Of a DNA stretch of 64,000 nt, positions 26,562 through 34,944 are shown piece by piece. This DNA is from Comamonas thiooxydans (lineage in GTDB: Bacteria; Pseudomonadota; Gammaproteobacteria; Burkholderiales; Burkholderiaceae_C): the NCBI RefSeq assembly GCF_002157685.2, contig NZ_AP026738.1:5766001-5830000 (forward strand). Direction: 5' to 3'. The translations under genes and the position numbers were made by a program. Below the pieces are notes generated by a model that was not told the DNA's origin, searched no databases, and saw nothing but the letters and a program-made list of their open reading frames with translations. Each line of letters starts with the position of its first letter. Within the stretch, counting starts at the first letter, position 1.

Positions 26562-27545
26562 ATGATGAACAAACGCCATTTCCTGCGCGCCACGGCCGTG
26601 GCCGCCTCCCTGCTGAGCCTGGGCTCGGCGGCACAAGCCGCACCCGACTGGCTGCCCAACAAGCCCGTGACGCTGGTCGTGGGCTTTGCCGCTGGTGGAG
26701 CCGCCGACGCGGCAGCGCGCATGATTGCCAAGAAGCTGGGCGAGAACATCGGCCAGACCGTGGTGGTAGACAACAAGGGCGGAGCGGGCGGCAATATCGC
26801 CCACCAGTTCGTGGCCAAGGCACCGACCGACGGCTCGGTGCTGCTGTTCGGCTCCATCGGCCCGTTGACGATTGCACCCCACATCATGAAGGTGGGCTAC
26901 AACCCCTTCACCGACCTGGCGCCCATCTCGGGCGGCGTGAACTTCCCCAATGTGCTGGTGGTACACAAGGGCGCCGGCGTGAAGAGCCTGGCCGAGTTCG
27001 TGGCCAAGGCCAAGAAGAGCCCCGGCAGCGTGGACTATGCCTCCACCGGCGCGGGCTCGGCCTCGCACCTGGCGGGCGAGCTGTTCAACCAGCGCGCCGG
27101 CGTGGAGATGGTTCATGTGCCCTACAAGGGCGGTGCACCGGCCCTGCAGGATCTGCTGGGCGAACGCGTCACCTCCTACTTTGCCGCGCCCCCGACGGCC
27201 CTGCCGCATATCGAGACCGGCAAGCTGATTCCTCTGGCCACCACCGGCCTGACCCGCCCCGCCTACATGCCCAATATTCCCACCGTGGCCGAAGCGGGCT
27301 ACCCCGGCTTCGAGGCGCTGAACTGGTATGCCTTCGTCGCCCCCGGCAAGACCCCCACGCCCGTGCTGGACCGCTGGAACCTGGAGATCGTCAAGGTGCT
27401 CAAGGACCCCGGCGTGGCCGAGGCGCTCAAGGTCCACGGCCTGACACCCCAGCCCACGACCCGCACCGAGTTCGCGGCCTTCATGAAGAAGGAATACGAG
27501 CAGTGGGGCAAGGTGGTCAAGGAACGCAAGATCACCCAGAACTGA
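26562..27545 (+). CDS. Bug family (TctC-like) tripartite tricarboxylate transporter solute-binding protein
   Basis: A 327-residue periplasmic binding protein. The signal peptide ends around AAQA (residue 26). The Bug signatures are PVTLVVGFAAGGAADAAARMIAKKLGE, VVDNKGGAGGNIA and VHVPYKGGAPALQDLLG. AAGGAGACATCCC precedes the ATG. No TctA or TctB membrane partner is present in the window, so it must use a permease encoded elsewhere. Position after tcuB suggests tricarboxylate binding (inference). Confidence 0.92.
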   Translation: MMNKRHFLRATAVAASLLSLGSAAQAAPDWLPNKPVTLVVGFAAGGAADAAARMIAKKLGENIGQTVVVDNKGGAGGNIAHQFVAKAPTDGSVLLFGSIGPLTIAPHIMKVGYNPFTDLAPISGGVNFPNVLVVHKGAGVKSLAEFVAKAKKSPGSVDYASTGAGSASHLAGELFNQRAGVEMVHVPYKGGAPALQDLLGERVTSYFAAPPTALPHIETGKLIPLATTGLTRPAYMPNIPTVAEAGYPGFEALNWYAFVAPGKTPTPVLDRWNLEIVKVLKDPGVAEALKVHGLTPQPTTRTEFAAFMKKEYEQWGKVVKERKITQN

Positions 27546-27675
27546 GCGCACGGCCCCGCTCGCGCCGTTGCCTGACGCATGAGTTGGACGCAGTCCAGGT
27601 CAGGCTGGCGAGCAAGGGCCTCGCCGGCCTCGCAGCGAGAGAGCCGCCGTGCCACGGGAAAAGCCGTGCAGCGGC

Positions 27676-28173
27676 TCAGACCGTGATGGGCTTTTTCTCC
27701 ACGGGAGCCGCAAAGCCCACGCACAGACGATTCCAGACATTGATGCAGCCGATGGCGTAGCTGAGCTCCACGATCTCGCGCTCGCTGAAGTGCGGGCGCA
27801 GCACGTCGAAGTCCTGCTGCTCGGGGTGTGCCTGGCTCAGCCGCGTGCAGCGTTCGGCCCAGTTCAGCGCGGCACGCTCGCGCATGTCGAAGAAGTCCAC
27901 CTCGCGCCAGGTCACCACGCTGTTGATGCGCTGCAGATCCTCGCCGCGCGACAGCAGCTCGCGCACATGCATGTCCACGCAAAAAGCACAGCCGTTGATC
28001 TGCGAGACGCGCAGATAGACCAGCTCCAGCAGCTGGACACCGAGGCTGGAGCGCGCGATCTGGGCGTTGAGGCCGGCCTGCGCCTTGTAGAGCTCGGGGG
28101 CCAGCGCACGGAAGTCCAGGCGCGGCGTGGGGATGGCAATGGGATTGACGGTGGGGTTGACGATGTCGGCCAT
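27676..28173 (-). CDS. Carboxymuconolactone decarboxylase/AhpD-like protein, ECF41 partner
   Basis: A 165-residue all-helical protein of the CMD/alkylhydroperoxidase-D fold. The redox-type motif CAFCVDMH provides a CxxC-xxxH set as in AhpD peroxidase-like members, suggesting thiol-based peroxide or electrophile handling. The ATG has an AAGGAG box. It is preceded by a promoter matching the ECF41 sigma consensus, and the sigma gene is the next gene upstream; CMD genes are the classical partners of ECF41 factors (the COE group). Its substrate is unknown. Confidence 0.9.
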   Translation of the reverse strand: MADIVNPTVNPIAIPTPRLDFRALAPELYKAQAGLNAQIARSSLGVQLLELVYLRVSQINGCAFCVDMHVRELLSRGEDLQRINSVVTWREVDFFDMRERAALNWAERCTRLSQAHPEQQDFDVLRPHFSEREIVELSYAIGCINVWNRLCVGFAAPVEKKPITV

Positions 28174-28231
28174 GTGAATACTCCTTGAGGGACATTGCAG
28201 GCCCGCCCCAGCGGCCGGCCCATACCTCTTA

Positions 28232-28258
28232 GACGCGGCAGCGGTGTGGTTTGTGACA
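28232..28258 (-). promoter_or_regulatory. ECF41-type promoter of the CMD gene
   Basis: On the minus strand TGTCACA (28252-28258) and CGTC (28232-28235) are separated by exactly 16 bases, the consensus I recall for ECF41 promoters. It ends about 58 bases before the start codon. The downstream flank TAAG is shared with the sigma gene promoter. Confidence 0.8.
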
Positions 28259-28414
28259 GATGCCGCCATCCATCGCCGGGCCATCAATAAACATAGCTGC
28301 TATCACTAGTTGCAAAACAAATTCAGCAATAAAACCATCTGAATCCTTTGATTAGCTGGCAGTAGAAGCTATTGTTTTATTTACCTTCTGCGACGGGCGT
28401 CGCCCATCAGGCAA

Positions 28415-29338
28415 TCAGGCATCCGGCACAAGCACGCGCGTCAGCTTGTCCGGATTGCGCAGCGTGTAGATGCGCCGGATCAGTCCGTCCTCGACCAGCA
28501 GCGTCTGCACCGACTCCACCTGGCCATCCACGCAGCGCACCAGACCCGGCAGGCCGTTGACCCGCGCCAGATGCAAGGTCTGCTCCTGCCCGTCGCGGCG
28601 CAGGCGCCTGGCCGTGGCGAAGTACAGCAGCGCCAGGCGGCGCCCGGTTTCCAGCACGCGGCCAAAGGATGCCACCTTGCCGCCGCCGTCGCTGATCAGC
28701 GCGGCATCGGGAGCGAAGAGCGCCTGGATCTGCGCCAAATCGCCGCCCCGCGCCGCCTGGGCAAAGCGGCGCAGCAGCTCGGCATGGGCCTGTGCGGGCG
28801 CCTCGAAGCGCGGTCTTCTGGCCTTCACATGGGCACGCGCGCGGTGTACCAGCTGGCGGCAGGCGGCTTCGCTGCGGCCCAGCGCCTGGGCCACTTCGGC
28901 ATAGTCGGCATCGAAGACCTCACGCAGCAAAAAGGCCGCGCGCTCCTCGGGCGTCAGTTGCTCCAGCACGAACAGCAGCGCCGTGGACACATCATGGGCC
29001 TGCTCCAGCAGCTCCTCGGCAGAGGGAGCGGCCTCGGTCCATGGCTGGACCAGCGGCTCGGGCAGCCAGAAACCCGCATAGTGCTCGCGCTCCACACGCA
29101 GGCGCCGCAGCCGGTCTATGGCCAGCCGCGTGGCCGTGGTCACCAGCCAGGCCTCGGGCTGGGCAATGGCGGCGCGCTCGCTGTCCTGCCAGCGCAGCCA
29201 GACATCCTGCACCAGATCCTCGGCCTCGGCGCGCTGGCCCAGCATGCGATAGGCCAGCCCGAACAGACGCGGGCGATGGCGCTCGAAATCCTGCAGTCCC
29301 GCATCGGCGGACGGCGCAGCGTGGGAAGTGGGGCTCAC
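28415..29338 (-). CDS. ECF41-family RNA polymerase sigma factor with SnoaL-like C-terminal domain
   Basis: A 307-residue sigma factor. Region 2 lies at about 17-85 (FGLAYRMLGQRAEAEDLVQDVWLRW) and region 4 at about 120-172 (ALLFVLEQLTPEERAAFLLREVF). The ECF41 hallmarks are both present: WLPEP (91-95) in the linker and DGGGK (217-221) in the C-terminal SnoaL-like extension, which regulates activity in place of an anti-sigma factor. The start is GTG with GCAGGAGA upstream. It has its own ECF41-type promoter, implying autoregulation. Confidence 0.93.
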   Translation of the reverse strand: MSPTSHAAPSADAGLQDFERHRPRLFGLAYRMLGQRAEAEDLVQDVWLRWQDSERAAIAQPEAWLVTTATRLAIDRLRRLRVEREHYAGFWLPEPLVQPWTEAAPSAEELLEQAHDVSTALLFVLEQLTPEERAAFLLREVFDADYAEVAQALGRSEAACRQLVHRARAHVKARRPRFEAPAQAHAELLRRFAQAARGGDLAQIQALFAPDAALISDGGGKVASFGRVLETGRRLALLYFATARRLRRDGQEQTLHLARVNGLPGLVRCVDGQVESVQTLLVEDGLIRRIYTLRNPDKLTRVLVPDA

Positions 29339-29397
29339 GTGATGTCTCCTGCAAATAGGCCGGGCCAGCCACCCAGTGTGACAGGCACCAAGCCTTA

Positions 29398-29424
29398 GAC
29401 GCAGAACGCGCAGCTTTTGTGACA
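29398..29424 (-). promoter_or_regulatory. ECF41-type promoter of the sigma factor gene
   Basis: On the minus strand TGTCACA (29418-29424) and CGTC (29398-29401) with a 16-base spacer, flanked by TAAG as at the CMD promoter. A second TGTCACA at 29377-29383 lacks a matching CGTC. Confidence 0.8.
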
Positions 29425-29451
29425 ACGCAGCCAAAACAGGCAGAGCCCAAG

Positions 29452-29531
29452 CCAGGGACGGCAAGCAAGGGCCGCCCCGCAGCGAGGCCGTCGTCCCCCT
29501 TGGGGGAAGCGGCGCAGCCGCTCAGGGGGGA
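29452..29531 (-). repeat. Stop-proximal GAGCGGC repeat, copy B
   Basis: Read on the minus strand, it starts directly after the stop of the gamma-glutamyltransferase-like gene: CCCCCCTGAGCGGCTGCGCC, then a CCCCC/GGGGG hairpin, then CTCGCTGCGGGGCGGCCCTT. Two related copies occur elsewhere in the window. Confidence 0.65.
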
Positions 29532-29533
29532 CC

Positions 29534-31132
29534 TCAATACCCCACCGCGCACCCGTCCTTGCGCGGATCGGAACCCGCGATGTAGTGCTCGCCGTCGCGC
29601 AGCACCAACTGGGCGCCGCCAAAGGCGAACACGCCGTGGCCGGCCTCGACGCTGACCTCGTGGCCGCGTGCGCGCAGCTGCTCGACCACGGCGGCATCGA
29701 AGGACGGCTCCACGGCCACGCCCTTGCCGCCGGTCACGCGCCAGCGCGGCGCATCGGCCGCGGCCTGCGGGTTCTGGCCGTAGCGCAGCACGCGCAGGGC
29801 CATCTGCAGATGGCCCTGGCTCTGCATGGGGCCGCCCATCACGCCGAAGGCCATCTGTGGCGTGCCGTCGGCATGCATGGCAAAGGCCGGAATGATGGTG
29901 TGCGAGGGACGCTTGCGCGGGCCGACCTGGTTGGCGTGGCCGGCCTCGGTGGTGAAGCCGTGGCCACGGTTCTGCAGGCTGATGCCCGTGCCCGGCACGA
30001 CCACGCCCGAGCCAAAGCCCATGTAGTTGGACTGGATGAAGGAAACCATCATGCCGCTGGCATCCGCCGCCGCCAGGTAGACCGTGCCGCCGGGCCGGGG
30101 CGCGCCGCAGCCCGGTGCACCGGCCAGCTTCGGGTCTATGAGCCTGGCGCGTTCGCGCAGGTAGTCGCGGTCCAGCAGTTGCGCAGGAGTGACGCGCATA
30201 TGGTCGAGGTCGGCGTTGTACTGGTGCAGGTCGGCAAAGGCGAGCTTCATGGCCTCGATCTGCAGGTGCACGCTGTCCACGCCGTCGAGGTCTTGCCTGC
30301 CCACGCCCAGCTCATCCAGCATGCCCAGAGCCATCAGCGCCGCAATGCCCTGGCCGTTGGGCGGAATCTCGTGGATCACCGAATCGCCGAACTTCTGCGA
30401 CACCGTGCCCACCCAGTCGGCCTGGTGCGCGGCCAGGTCTTCCTCGCTCATCACGCCGCCGCAGGCCCGCGCATGCGCGACCATCTTCTGCGCCAGCGCG
30501 CCGCGGTAGAAGGACTCGCCCATGGTCTCGGCAATCTCTTCCAGCGTGCGCGCATGGGCTTCGCTCCTGAACACTTCACCGGCCCGGGGCGCGCGGCCGC
30601 CGGGCAGAAAGCACTCGGCAAAGCCGGGCTGGTCGCCCAGCTTCTTGCCGCCCAGCTCCCACAGCGTGGCAATGGTGGGCGAGACCGCGAAGCCGTTGCG
30701 CGCATAGGCTATGGCAGGCTGTGCCACTTGCGCGAAGGGCAGTTTGCCGAAGCACTTGGACAGCGCCACCCAGGCCGACACGGCACCGGGCACGGTCACG
30801 GCATTCCAGCCTTTTTCCGGGATGCCGCCAAGCTGGGCGAAGTACTCGGGTGTCCAACCCGCGGGCGAGCGGCCCGAGGCGTTGAGGCCGTGCAGTTCCT
30901 TGCCGTCCCAGACGATGGCGAAGCCGTCGCTGCCGATGCCGCAGCCCGTGGGCTCGACCACGGTGAGCGTCATCGCTGCGGCGAGTGCCGCATCCACCGC
31001 ATTGCCGCCGGCCAGCAGCATGGAGAGGCCGGCCTGCGCGGCCAGCGGCTGCGAAGTGCTGACCACGTTGCGCCCCAGCACCGGTGAGCGGTGCGAGGCG
31101 TAGGGAAGCGTCCAGTCCTTGATGTGTGTCAT
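29534..31132 (-). CDS. Gamma-glutamyltransferase family protein
   Basis: A 532-residue N-terminal-nucleophile hydrolase of the gamma-glutamyltransferase family. Such enzymes self-cleave before a threonine that then acts as nucleophile; Thr350 in RPGGTVYLAAAD is the candidate, though the usual TTH triplet is replaced. Other family blocks are NAVDAALAAAMTLTVVEPTGCGIG and PSHTIIPAF. No signal peptide is visible, so it is probably cytoplasmic, like YwrD-type members. It follows a Bug-protein gene on the same strand, suggesting uptake and hydrolysis of one compound. Confidence 0.88.
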   Translation of the reverse strand: MTHIKDWTLPYASHRSPVLGRNVVSTSQPLAAQAGLSMLLAGGNAVDAALAAAMTLTVVEPTGCGIGSDGFAIVWDGKELHGLNASGRSPAGWTPEYFAQLGGIPEKGWNAVTVPGAVSAWVALSKCFGKLPFAQVAQPAIAYARNGFAVSPTIATLWELGGKKLGDQPGFAECFLPGGRAPRAGEVFRSEAHARTLEEIAETMGESFYRGALAQKMVAHARACGGVMSEEDLAAHQADWVGTVSQKFGDSVIHEIPPNGQGIAALMALGMLDELGVGRQDLDGVDSVHLQIEAMKLAFADLHQYNADLDHMRVTPAQLLDRDYLRERARLIDPKLAGAPGCGAPRPGGTVYLAAADASGMMVSFIQSNYMGFGSGVVVPGTGISLQNRGHGFTTEAGHANQVGPRKRPSHTIIPAFAMHADGTPQMAFGVMGGPMQSQGHLQMALRVLRYGQNPQAAADAPRWRVTGGKGVAVEPSFDAAVVEQLRARGHEVSVEAGHGVFAFGGAQLVLRDGEHYIAGSDPRKDGCAVGY

Positions 31133-31200
31133 ACGTAAAGATCCGATCAGTGATTCATGGGCGTGGCGTCTAAAACTGACACGCTCCAGACCAGAGGCAT

Positions 31201-31272
31201 CGAGCAAGAGCCGCCTCGTGGCGAGGATGCCGTCCCCCTCCCAGGGGGAAGCGGCGCAGCCGCACAGGGGGT
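31201..31272 (-). repeat. Stop-proximal GAGCGGC repeat, copy C
   Basis: On the minus strand it begins eight bases after the stop of the Bug gene: CCCCCTGTGCGGCTGCGCC, then CCCCC/GGGGG, then CTCGCCACGAGGCGGCTCTT. Same order as copies A and B. Confidence 0.6.
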
Positions 31273-31280
31273 TTCATATG

Positions 31281-32291
31281 TCATTCCAATGTAATGTGGT
31301 TGTCCTTGATGACCTTGGCCCAGCGCGCGCTGTCGGCCTGCACCATGGCCGCGAACTGTCCCGGCGTCTGCGGCTTGGCGGGCTCCACGCCCTGCTTGGC
31401 CAGGCTGGCGATCACCTCGGGATTCTGGATGGCGCGGTTGAAGGCCTGGTTGATCCGGCCGACCAGCTCGGGCTTCATGCCGGCCGGGCCGTAGACGCCG
31501 AACCAGGTGACCGAGGAATAGCCTGGCAGGCCCGATTCGGCCACCGTGGGCAGATTCGGAGCCAGCGTGCTGCGCCTGTCGCCGGTCACGGCCAGGGCAC
31601 GCAGGCGGCCGCTGGCCACATGGGGCATGCCTGTGGGAATGGAGTCGAACAGCAGATGCACCTGGCCTGCCGCCAGATCGGTGATCGATTGCGCCGTGCC
31701 CTTATAGGGCACATGGGCGAGCTGTATGCCGGCCTGCGCGGCAAAGGCGGCGGTGTTCAGGTGCACGATGGTGCCGTTGCCGCTGGTGGCGTAATTGAGC
31801 TTGCCGGGATTGGCCCTGGCATAGGCAATCAGCTCCTGCACGCTCTTGACCGGCAGCGAGGGCGTGACGAGCAGCACGCTGGCCGCGTCGGCCGTGTGCG
31901 CGATGGGACTGAAGTCCTTGTCCGCCTTGTAGGCCAGCCTGGGCATCAGATGCGGCGAAATCGCATGCGTGCTGCTGGTGGTGAACAGCAGGGTGTAACC
32001 GTCGGCCGCCGCCTTGGCGGCCTCGGCCGTGCCTATGGTGCCGCCGGCGCCGGGCCGGTTGTCGATGACCAGCTGCTGGCCCAGCTCCTGCGATACGCGC
32101 TGCGCGATCACGCGTGCCACCAGATCGGTCGCGCCGCTGGCCGGGAACGGCACGATCACCCGTACCGGTCGGCCGGGCCAGGCAGCCTCGCCCTGGGCCA
32201 GGGCCGGCAAGACCAGCAAACCACCGGCCAAGACCGTTGCGGCCTGGAGCCACTGTCGGCGCGTCGTTGAAACAGTAAACCGTGCCCGCAT
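31281..32291 (-). CDS. Bug family (TctC-like) solute-binding protein, Tat-type signal
   Basis: A 336-residue periplasmic binding protein. The leader TTRRQWLQAATVLAGG contains a twin-arginine motif, so Tat export is likely. Bug signatures are VIVPFPASGATDLVARVIAQR, VIDNRPGAGGTIG and LAHVPYKGTAQSITDLAAGQ. It is first in a minus-strand pair with the gamma-glutamyltransferase-like gene and is divergent from a LysR gene. No tctA/tctB are nearby. Ligand unknown. Confidence 0.92.
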   Translation of the reverse strand: MRARFTVSTTRRQWLQAATVLAGGLLVLPALAQGEAAWPGRPVRVIVPFPASGATDLVARVIAQRVSQELGQQLVIDNRPGAGGTIGTAEAAKAAADGYTLLFTTSSTHAISPHLMPRLAYKADKDFSPIAHTADAASVLLVTPSLPVKSVQELIAYARANPGKLNYATSGNGTIVHLNTAAFAAQAGIQLAHVPYKGTAQSITDLAAGQVHLLFDSIPTGMPHVASGRLRALAVTGDRRSTLAPNLPTVAESGLPGYSSVTWFGVYGPAGMKPELVGRINQAFNRAIQNPEVIASLAKQGVEPAKPQTPGQFAAMVQADSARWAKVIKDNHITLE

Positions 32292-32378
32292 GGCAACTCC
32301 CGGTGAAATGACAGCTTGTTCGAAAGGGGTCGCCGCTGCCCGGCAACCGTCGAACGGGACATCTTAGAAAGCCGAGGC

Positions 32379-32398
32379 ATTTGCCGCTATCGGCAAAT
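32379..32398. promoter_or_regulatory. Candidate LysR operator 1 (Bug/LysR gap)
   Basis: Perfect inverted repeat ATTTGCCG-CTAT-CGGCAAAT in the divergent 171-base gap. Confidence 0.45.
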
Positions 32399-32421
32399 TT
32401 GCAAGCCATCATTGCCAAAAC

Positions 32422-32449
32422 AGCAAACCGATCACAATGGTGGTTTGCT
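32422..32449. promoter_or_regulatory. Candidate LysR operator 2, close to the LysR start
   Basis: Perfect inverted repeat AGCAAACC and GGTTTGCT with a 12-base spacer, ending 13 bases before the LysR start codon; its location suits autorepression. Confidence 0.45.
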
Positions 32450-32462
32450 TTTACCGACTGCC

Positions 32463-33383
32463 ATGCCCGAGTCCCGCCATTTGCTGCTCCAAGACACCGC
32501 GCTGCGCTACTTCCACGAAGTCGCGCAATGCGGCTCGCTGGCCGAGGCTTCGGCAAGACTGCATGTGGCGGCCTCGGCCATCAGCCGCCAGATCGCGGCA
32601 TTGGAGGCGCGGCTGGGCACGCCGCTGTTCGAGCGCCACCCGCGCGGCATGGTACTCAACGCCGCCGGCGAGATCCTCGCCGATCATGCGCGCCGCTCGG
32701 GGCTGGACGCCGAGCGCGCACTCGACGAGATCAAGGCCTTGCAGGGCCTGCGCAGCGGCAAGGTGCGCATCGCCAGCTCCGACGCCTTCGCCAGCGAATT
32801 TCTGCCGCGCCTGTGCGCGGCCTTTCAGCGCGAGCACGGCGGCATCGTCTTCGAGGTGACGGTGCTGCCAACGCCCGAAGTGTCCGATGCCGTGCGCACC
32901 GGCATGGCCGACATAGGCCTGTGCTTCAGCCGGGCCCCCGAGCCAGGCATCGCCGTCGCCTGCCGCGTGGCCGCGCCCGTGCTGGCGCTGGTGGCATCCG
33001 GCCATGAGCTGGCGCAGGAGCGCAGTGTGTCGCTGGCCAGGCTGGTGCGCTACCCGCTGGCACTGACGCCGCCCAGCACGGCCGTGCGGCAGTTGCTGGA
33101 TGCGGCCTGCAGCCGCCAGGGACTGATGCTGATGCCGGCCCTGGAGAGCAATCACGGCAAGACGCTGCTGAACTTTGCGGCCCAGGGCGCGGCAGTTGCC
33201 GTGGCCAGCGAAATCGCCGCCCGCGACATGGTGGCCACAGGCGCACTCGTGGCCGTGGCGCTCAGCGACCGCGGCATGGATCTGCGCGATATCGAGGTGC
33301 AGACCCTGGCCGGCCGCACGCTGCCGCATGCGGCGCAGTCCTTTCTGGAGCTTTTGCAGCTGCGTCTGCCCGCCGCCTGGTGA
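32463..33383 (+). CDS. LysR family regulator divergent from Bug/GGT genes
   Basis: A 306-residue LysR-type regulator. The helix-turn-helix (residues 11-70) reads YFHEVAQCGSLAEASARLHV and AISRQIAALEARLG. The effector domain begins around residue 95 (GKVRIASSDAFASEFLPRL). The frame is open upstream, but only this ATG gives a family-like N-terminus. It likely controls the divergent Bug and gamma-glutamyltransferase-like genes via the two inverted repeats in the shared gap. Confidence 0.9.
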   Translation: MPESRHLLLQDTALRYFHEVAQCGSLAEASARLHVAASAISRQIAALEARLGTPLFERHPRGMVLNAAGEILADHARRSGLDAERALDEIKALQGLRSGKVRIASSDAFASEFLPRLCAAFQREHGGIVFEVTVLPTPEVSDAVRTGMADIGLCFSRAPEPGIAVACRVAAPVLALVASGHELAQERSVSLARLVRYPLALTPPSTAVRQLLDAACSRQGLMLMPALESNHGKTLLNFAAQGAAVAVASEIAARDMVATGALVAVALSDRGMDLRDIEVQTLAGRTLPHAAQSFLELLQLRLPAAW

Positions 33384-33405
33384 AAAGACGGCCGCAGACC
33401 CCGGC

Positions 33406-34311
33406 TCAATCCGCCTTGGGGCGCAGCACCAGCCAGAGCGACAGCGCAATCAGCCCGCCTCCCATGGCATGCGCTGCGGTCAAGGACTCATCGAGCAAGG
33501 TCCAGCCCCAGAGCACCGCAAACACGGGCACGATAAAGGTCACGGTCAGCGCCTTTTGCGGGCCCTCGTCGGCAATCAGCCGGAAATACAGCACATAGGC
33601 CAGAGCCGTGCTCAACAGGCCCAGCAGCGCCACATTGCCCCAAGCCAGCAGCGGCGCGGCCTGCAGCCTGGCCAGCATGCCGGGCTCCAGCACCATGTCG
33701 ATGAGCAGCGCCGGCGTCAGCACCATCAGCGCACCGAGCTGGCTGATGAAAACGGCAGCGCGCGTGTCCACGGACGCATTGGCACCCGCAAGCCTGAGCG
33801 TCAGATAGCTGGAAAACGCATAGCAGACGGTGGCCACAAAACAGGCCGCCATGCCTCCCAGCACGGCGCTGCCGAGATCCAGCGGCCCGGCCTGGGCCAG
33901 CACTGCCACACCGCCGATCCCCAGCAGCACGGCAGCCACACGAGCGGGCGTGATCGCCTCGGCAAACACCAGCGCTCCCACCACGGTGGCAACCAGCGGC
34001 GTGGTGGCATTGAAGATGGCGCTATAGCCCGATGGCAGCACCTGGGCCGCCAGCGCGTACATGAGAAAGGGGATGCCTGAATTGATGACACCCAGCCCCA
34101 GCAAGGGCCAAAGATAGCGTCCTAGCCTGGGCCGGTAGCCCATGGCAAACAGCGCCGCGCCAAGGCCTAGCGCCGAAAACAGGCCGCGGCCCACGGCCGT
34201 GGGCACGGCCCCCAGATAGGGCACGGCCACGCGCATGAACAAAAAACTGCCGCCCCAGAGGGCGGCCAGTGTCATCAGTCGGATCAGGCTGGCTACAGAC
34301 ATACAGGGCAT
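33406..34311 (-). CDS. EamA/DMT family transporter
   Basis: A 301-residue membrane protein with ten predicted helices and two EamA repeats. The first contains ALWGGSFLFMRVAVPYLG and FLMYALAAQVLPSGYSAIFNATTPLVA; the second has TALAYVLYFRLIADEGPQKALTVTFIVPVFAVLWG. Such proteins export metabolites or amino acids. A second ATG three codons in (MSVASL) is equally possible. It ends convergent to the LysR gene. Confidence 0.9.
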   Translation of the reverse strand: MPCMSVASLIRLMTLAALWGGSFLFMRVAVPYLGAVPTAVGRGLFSALGLGAALFAMGYRPRLGRYLWPLLGLGVINSGIPFLMYALAAQVLPSGYSAIFNATTPLVATVVGALVFAEAITPARVAAVLLGIGGVAVLAQAGPLDLGSAVLGGMAACFVATVCYAFSSYLTLRLAGANASVDTRAAVFISQLGALMVLTPALLIDMVLEPGMLARLQAAPLLAWGNVALLGLLSTALAYVLYFRLIADEGPQKALTVTFIVPVFAVLWGWTLLDESLTAAHAMGGGLIALSLWLVLRPKAD

Positions 34312-34360
34312 TGTGCACAGCCCCGGCCTGCACGCCTGTCACAACTGCCGAATGCCAAAT

Positions 34361-34909
34361 TCAGTGAATCTGCACCAGCACATCGTCCAGCGTGGCACCG
34401 GCCTCTTCGGGTACCGGCCGGGTCAGCTGGGGCACCTTGTAGATGCTGGCATCGGCATGGATCAGGCCTATGTCATAGCGCTGACCGGCCAGATAATCGC
34501 CCACCGACTCCAGCACGATGGGGCTGCGGTGCAGATGCTCGGTGGCCTTGAGCTCGTCAAGCGAGAGCCAGACGCTGCGCACGATGCCGTCGTCCAGATG
34601 GCGCTGGGCATGGTGCATGCCCAGATCGCCCGTGAAGGCAAAGCGCAGATAGGTGATGTCCGAGCCCGTGCGCGTGCGCACAAAGCGGTTCATGTAGATG
34701 CCGACCAGGGCCGTGGGCGTGAAACTGTAGGCCGTCTCTTCCATGACTTCGCGCACACAAGCATCGACAGGGCTTTCGGAAGGGTCGAGATGACCGGCCG
34801 GCGTATTCAGACGCAGTCCATCCGCCGTTTGTTCTTCCACCAGCAAAAAACGGCCATCGCGTTCGATGATGGCCGAGACAGTCACATTGGGTTTCCAGCG
34901 ATTGGGCAT
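34361..34909 (-). CDS. Nudix hydrolase (NudJ-like)
   Basis: A 182-residue hydrolase of nucleoside diphosphate-linked substrates. The Nudix box GHLDPSESPVDACVREVMEE fits the consensus with REVMEE as metal-binding core. The N-terminus NRWKPNVTVSAIIERDG resembles E. coli NudJ, a thiamine- and nucleotide-phosphate hydrolase, but specificity cannot be read from sequence. An ATG three codons upstream is possible. The GNAT gene lies immediately upstream on the same strand. Confidence 0.88.
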   Translation of the reverse strand: MPNRWKPNVTVSAIIERDGRFLLVEEQTADGLRLNTPAGHLDPSESPVDACVREVMEETAYSFTPTALVGIYMNRFVRTRTGSDITYLRFAFTGDLGMHHAQRHLDDGIVRSVWLSLDELKATEHLHRSPIVLESVGDYLAGQRYDIGLIHADASIYKVPQLTRPVPEEAGATLDDVLVQIH

Positions 34910-34944
34910 GGCCGGCATTATCCTTGTCCCAACCCGACGATGTG

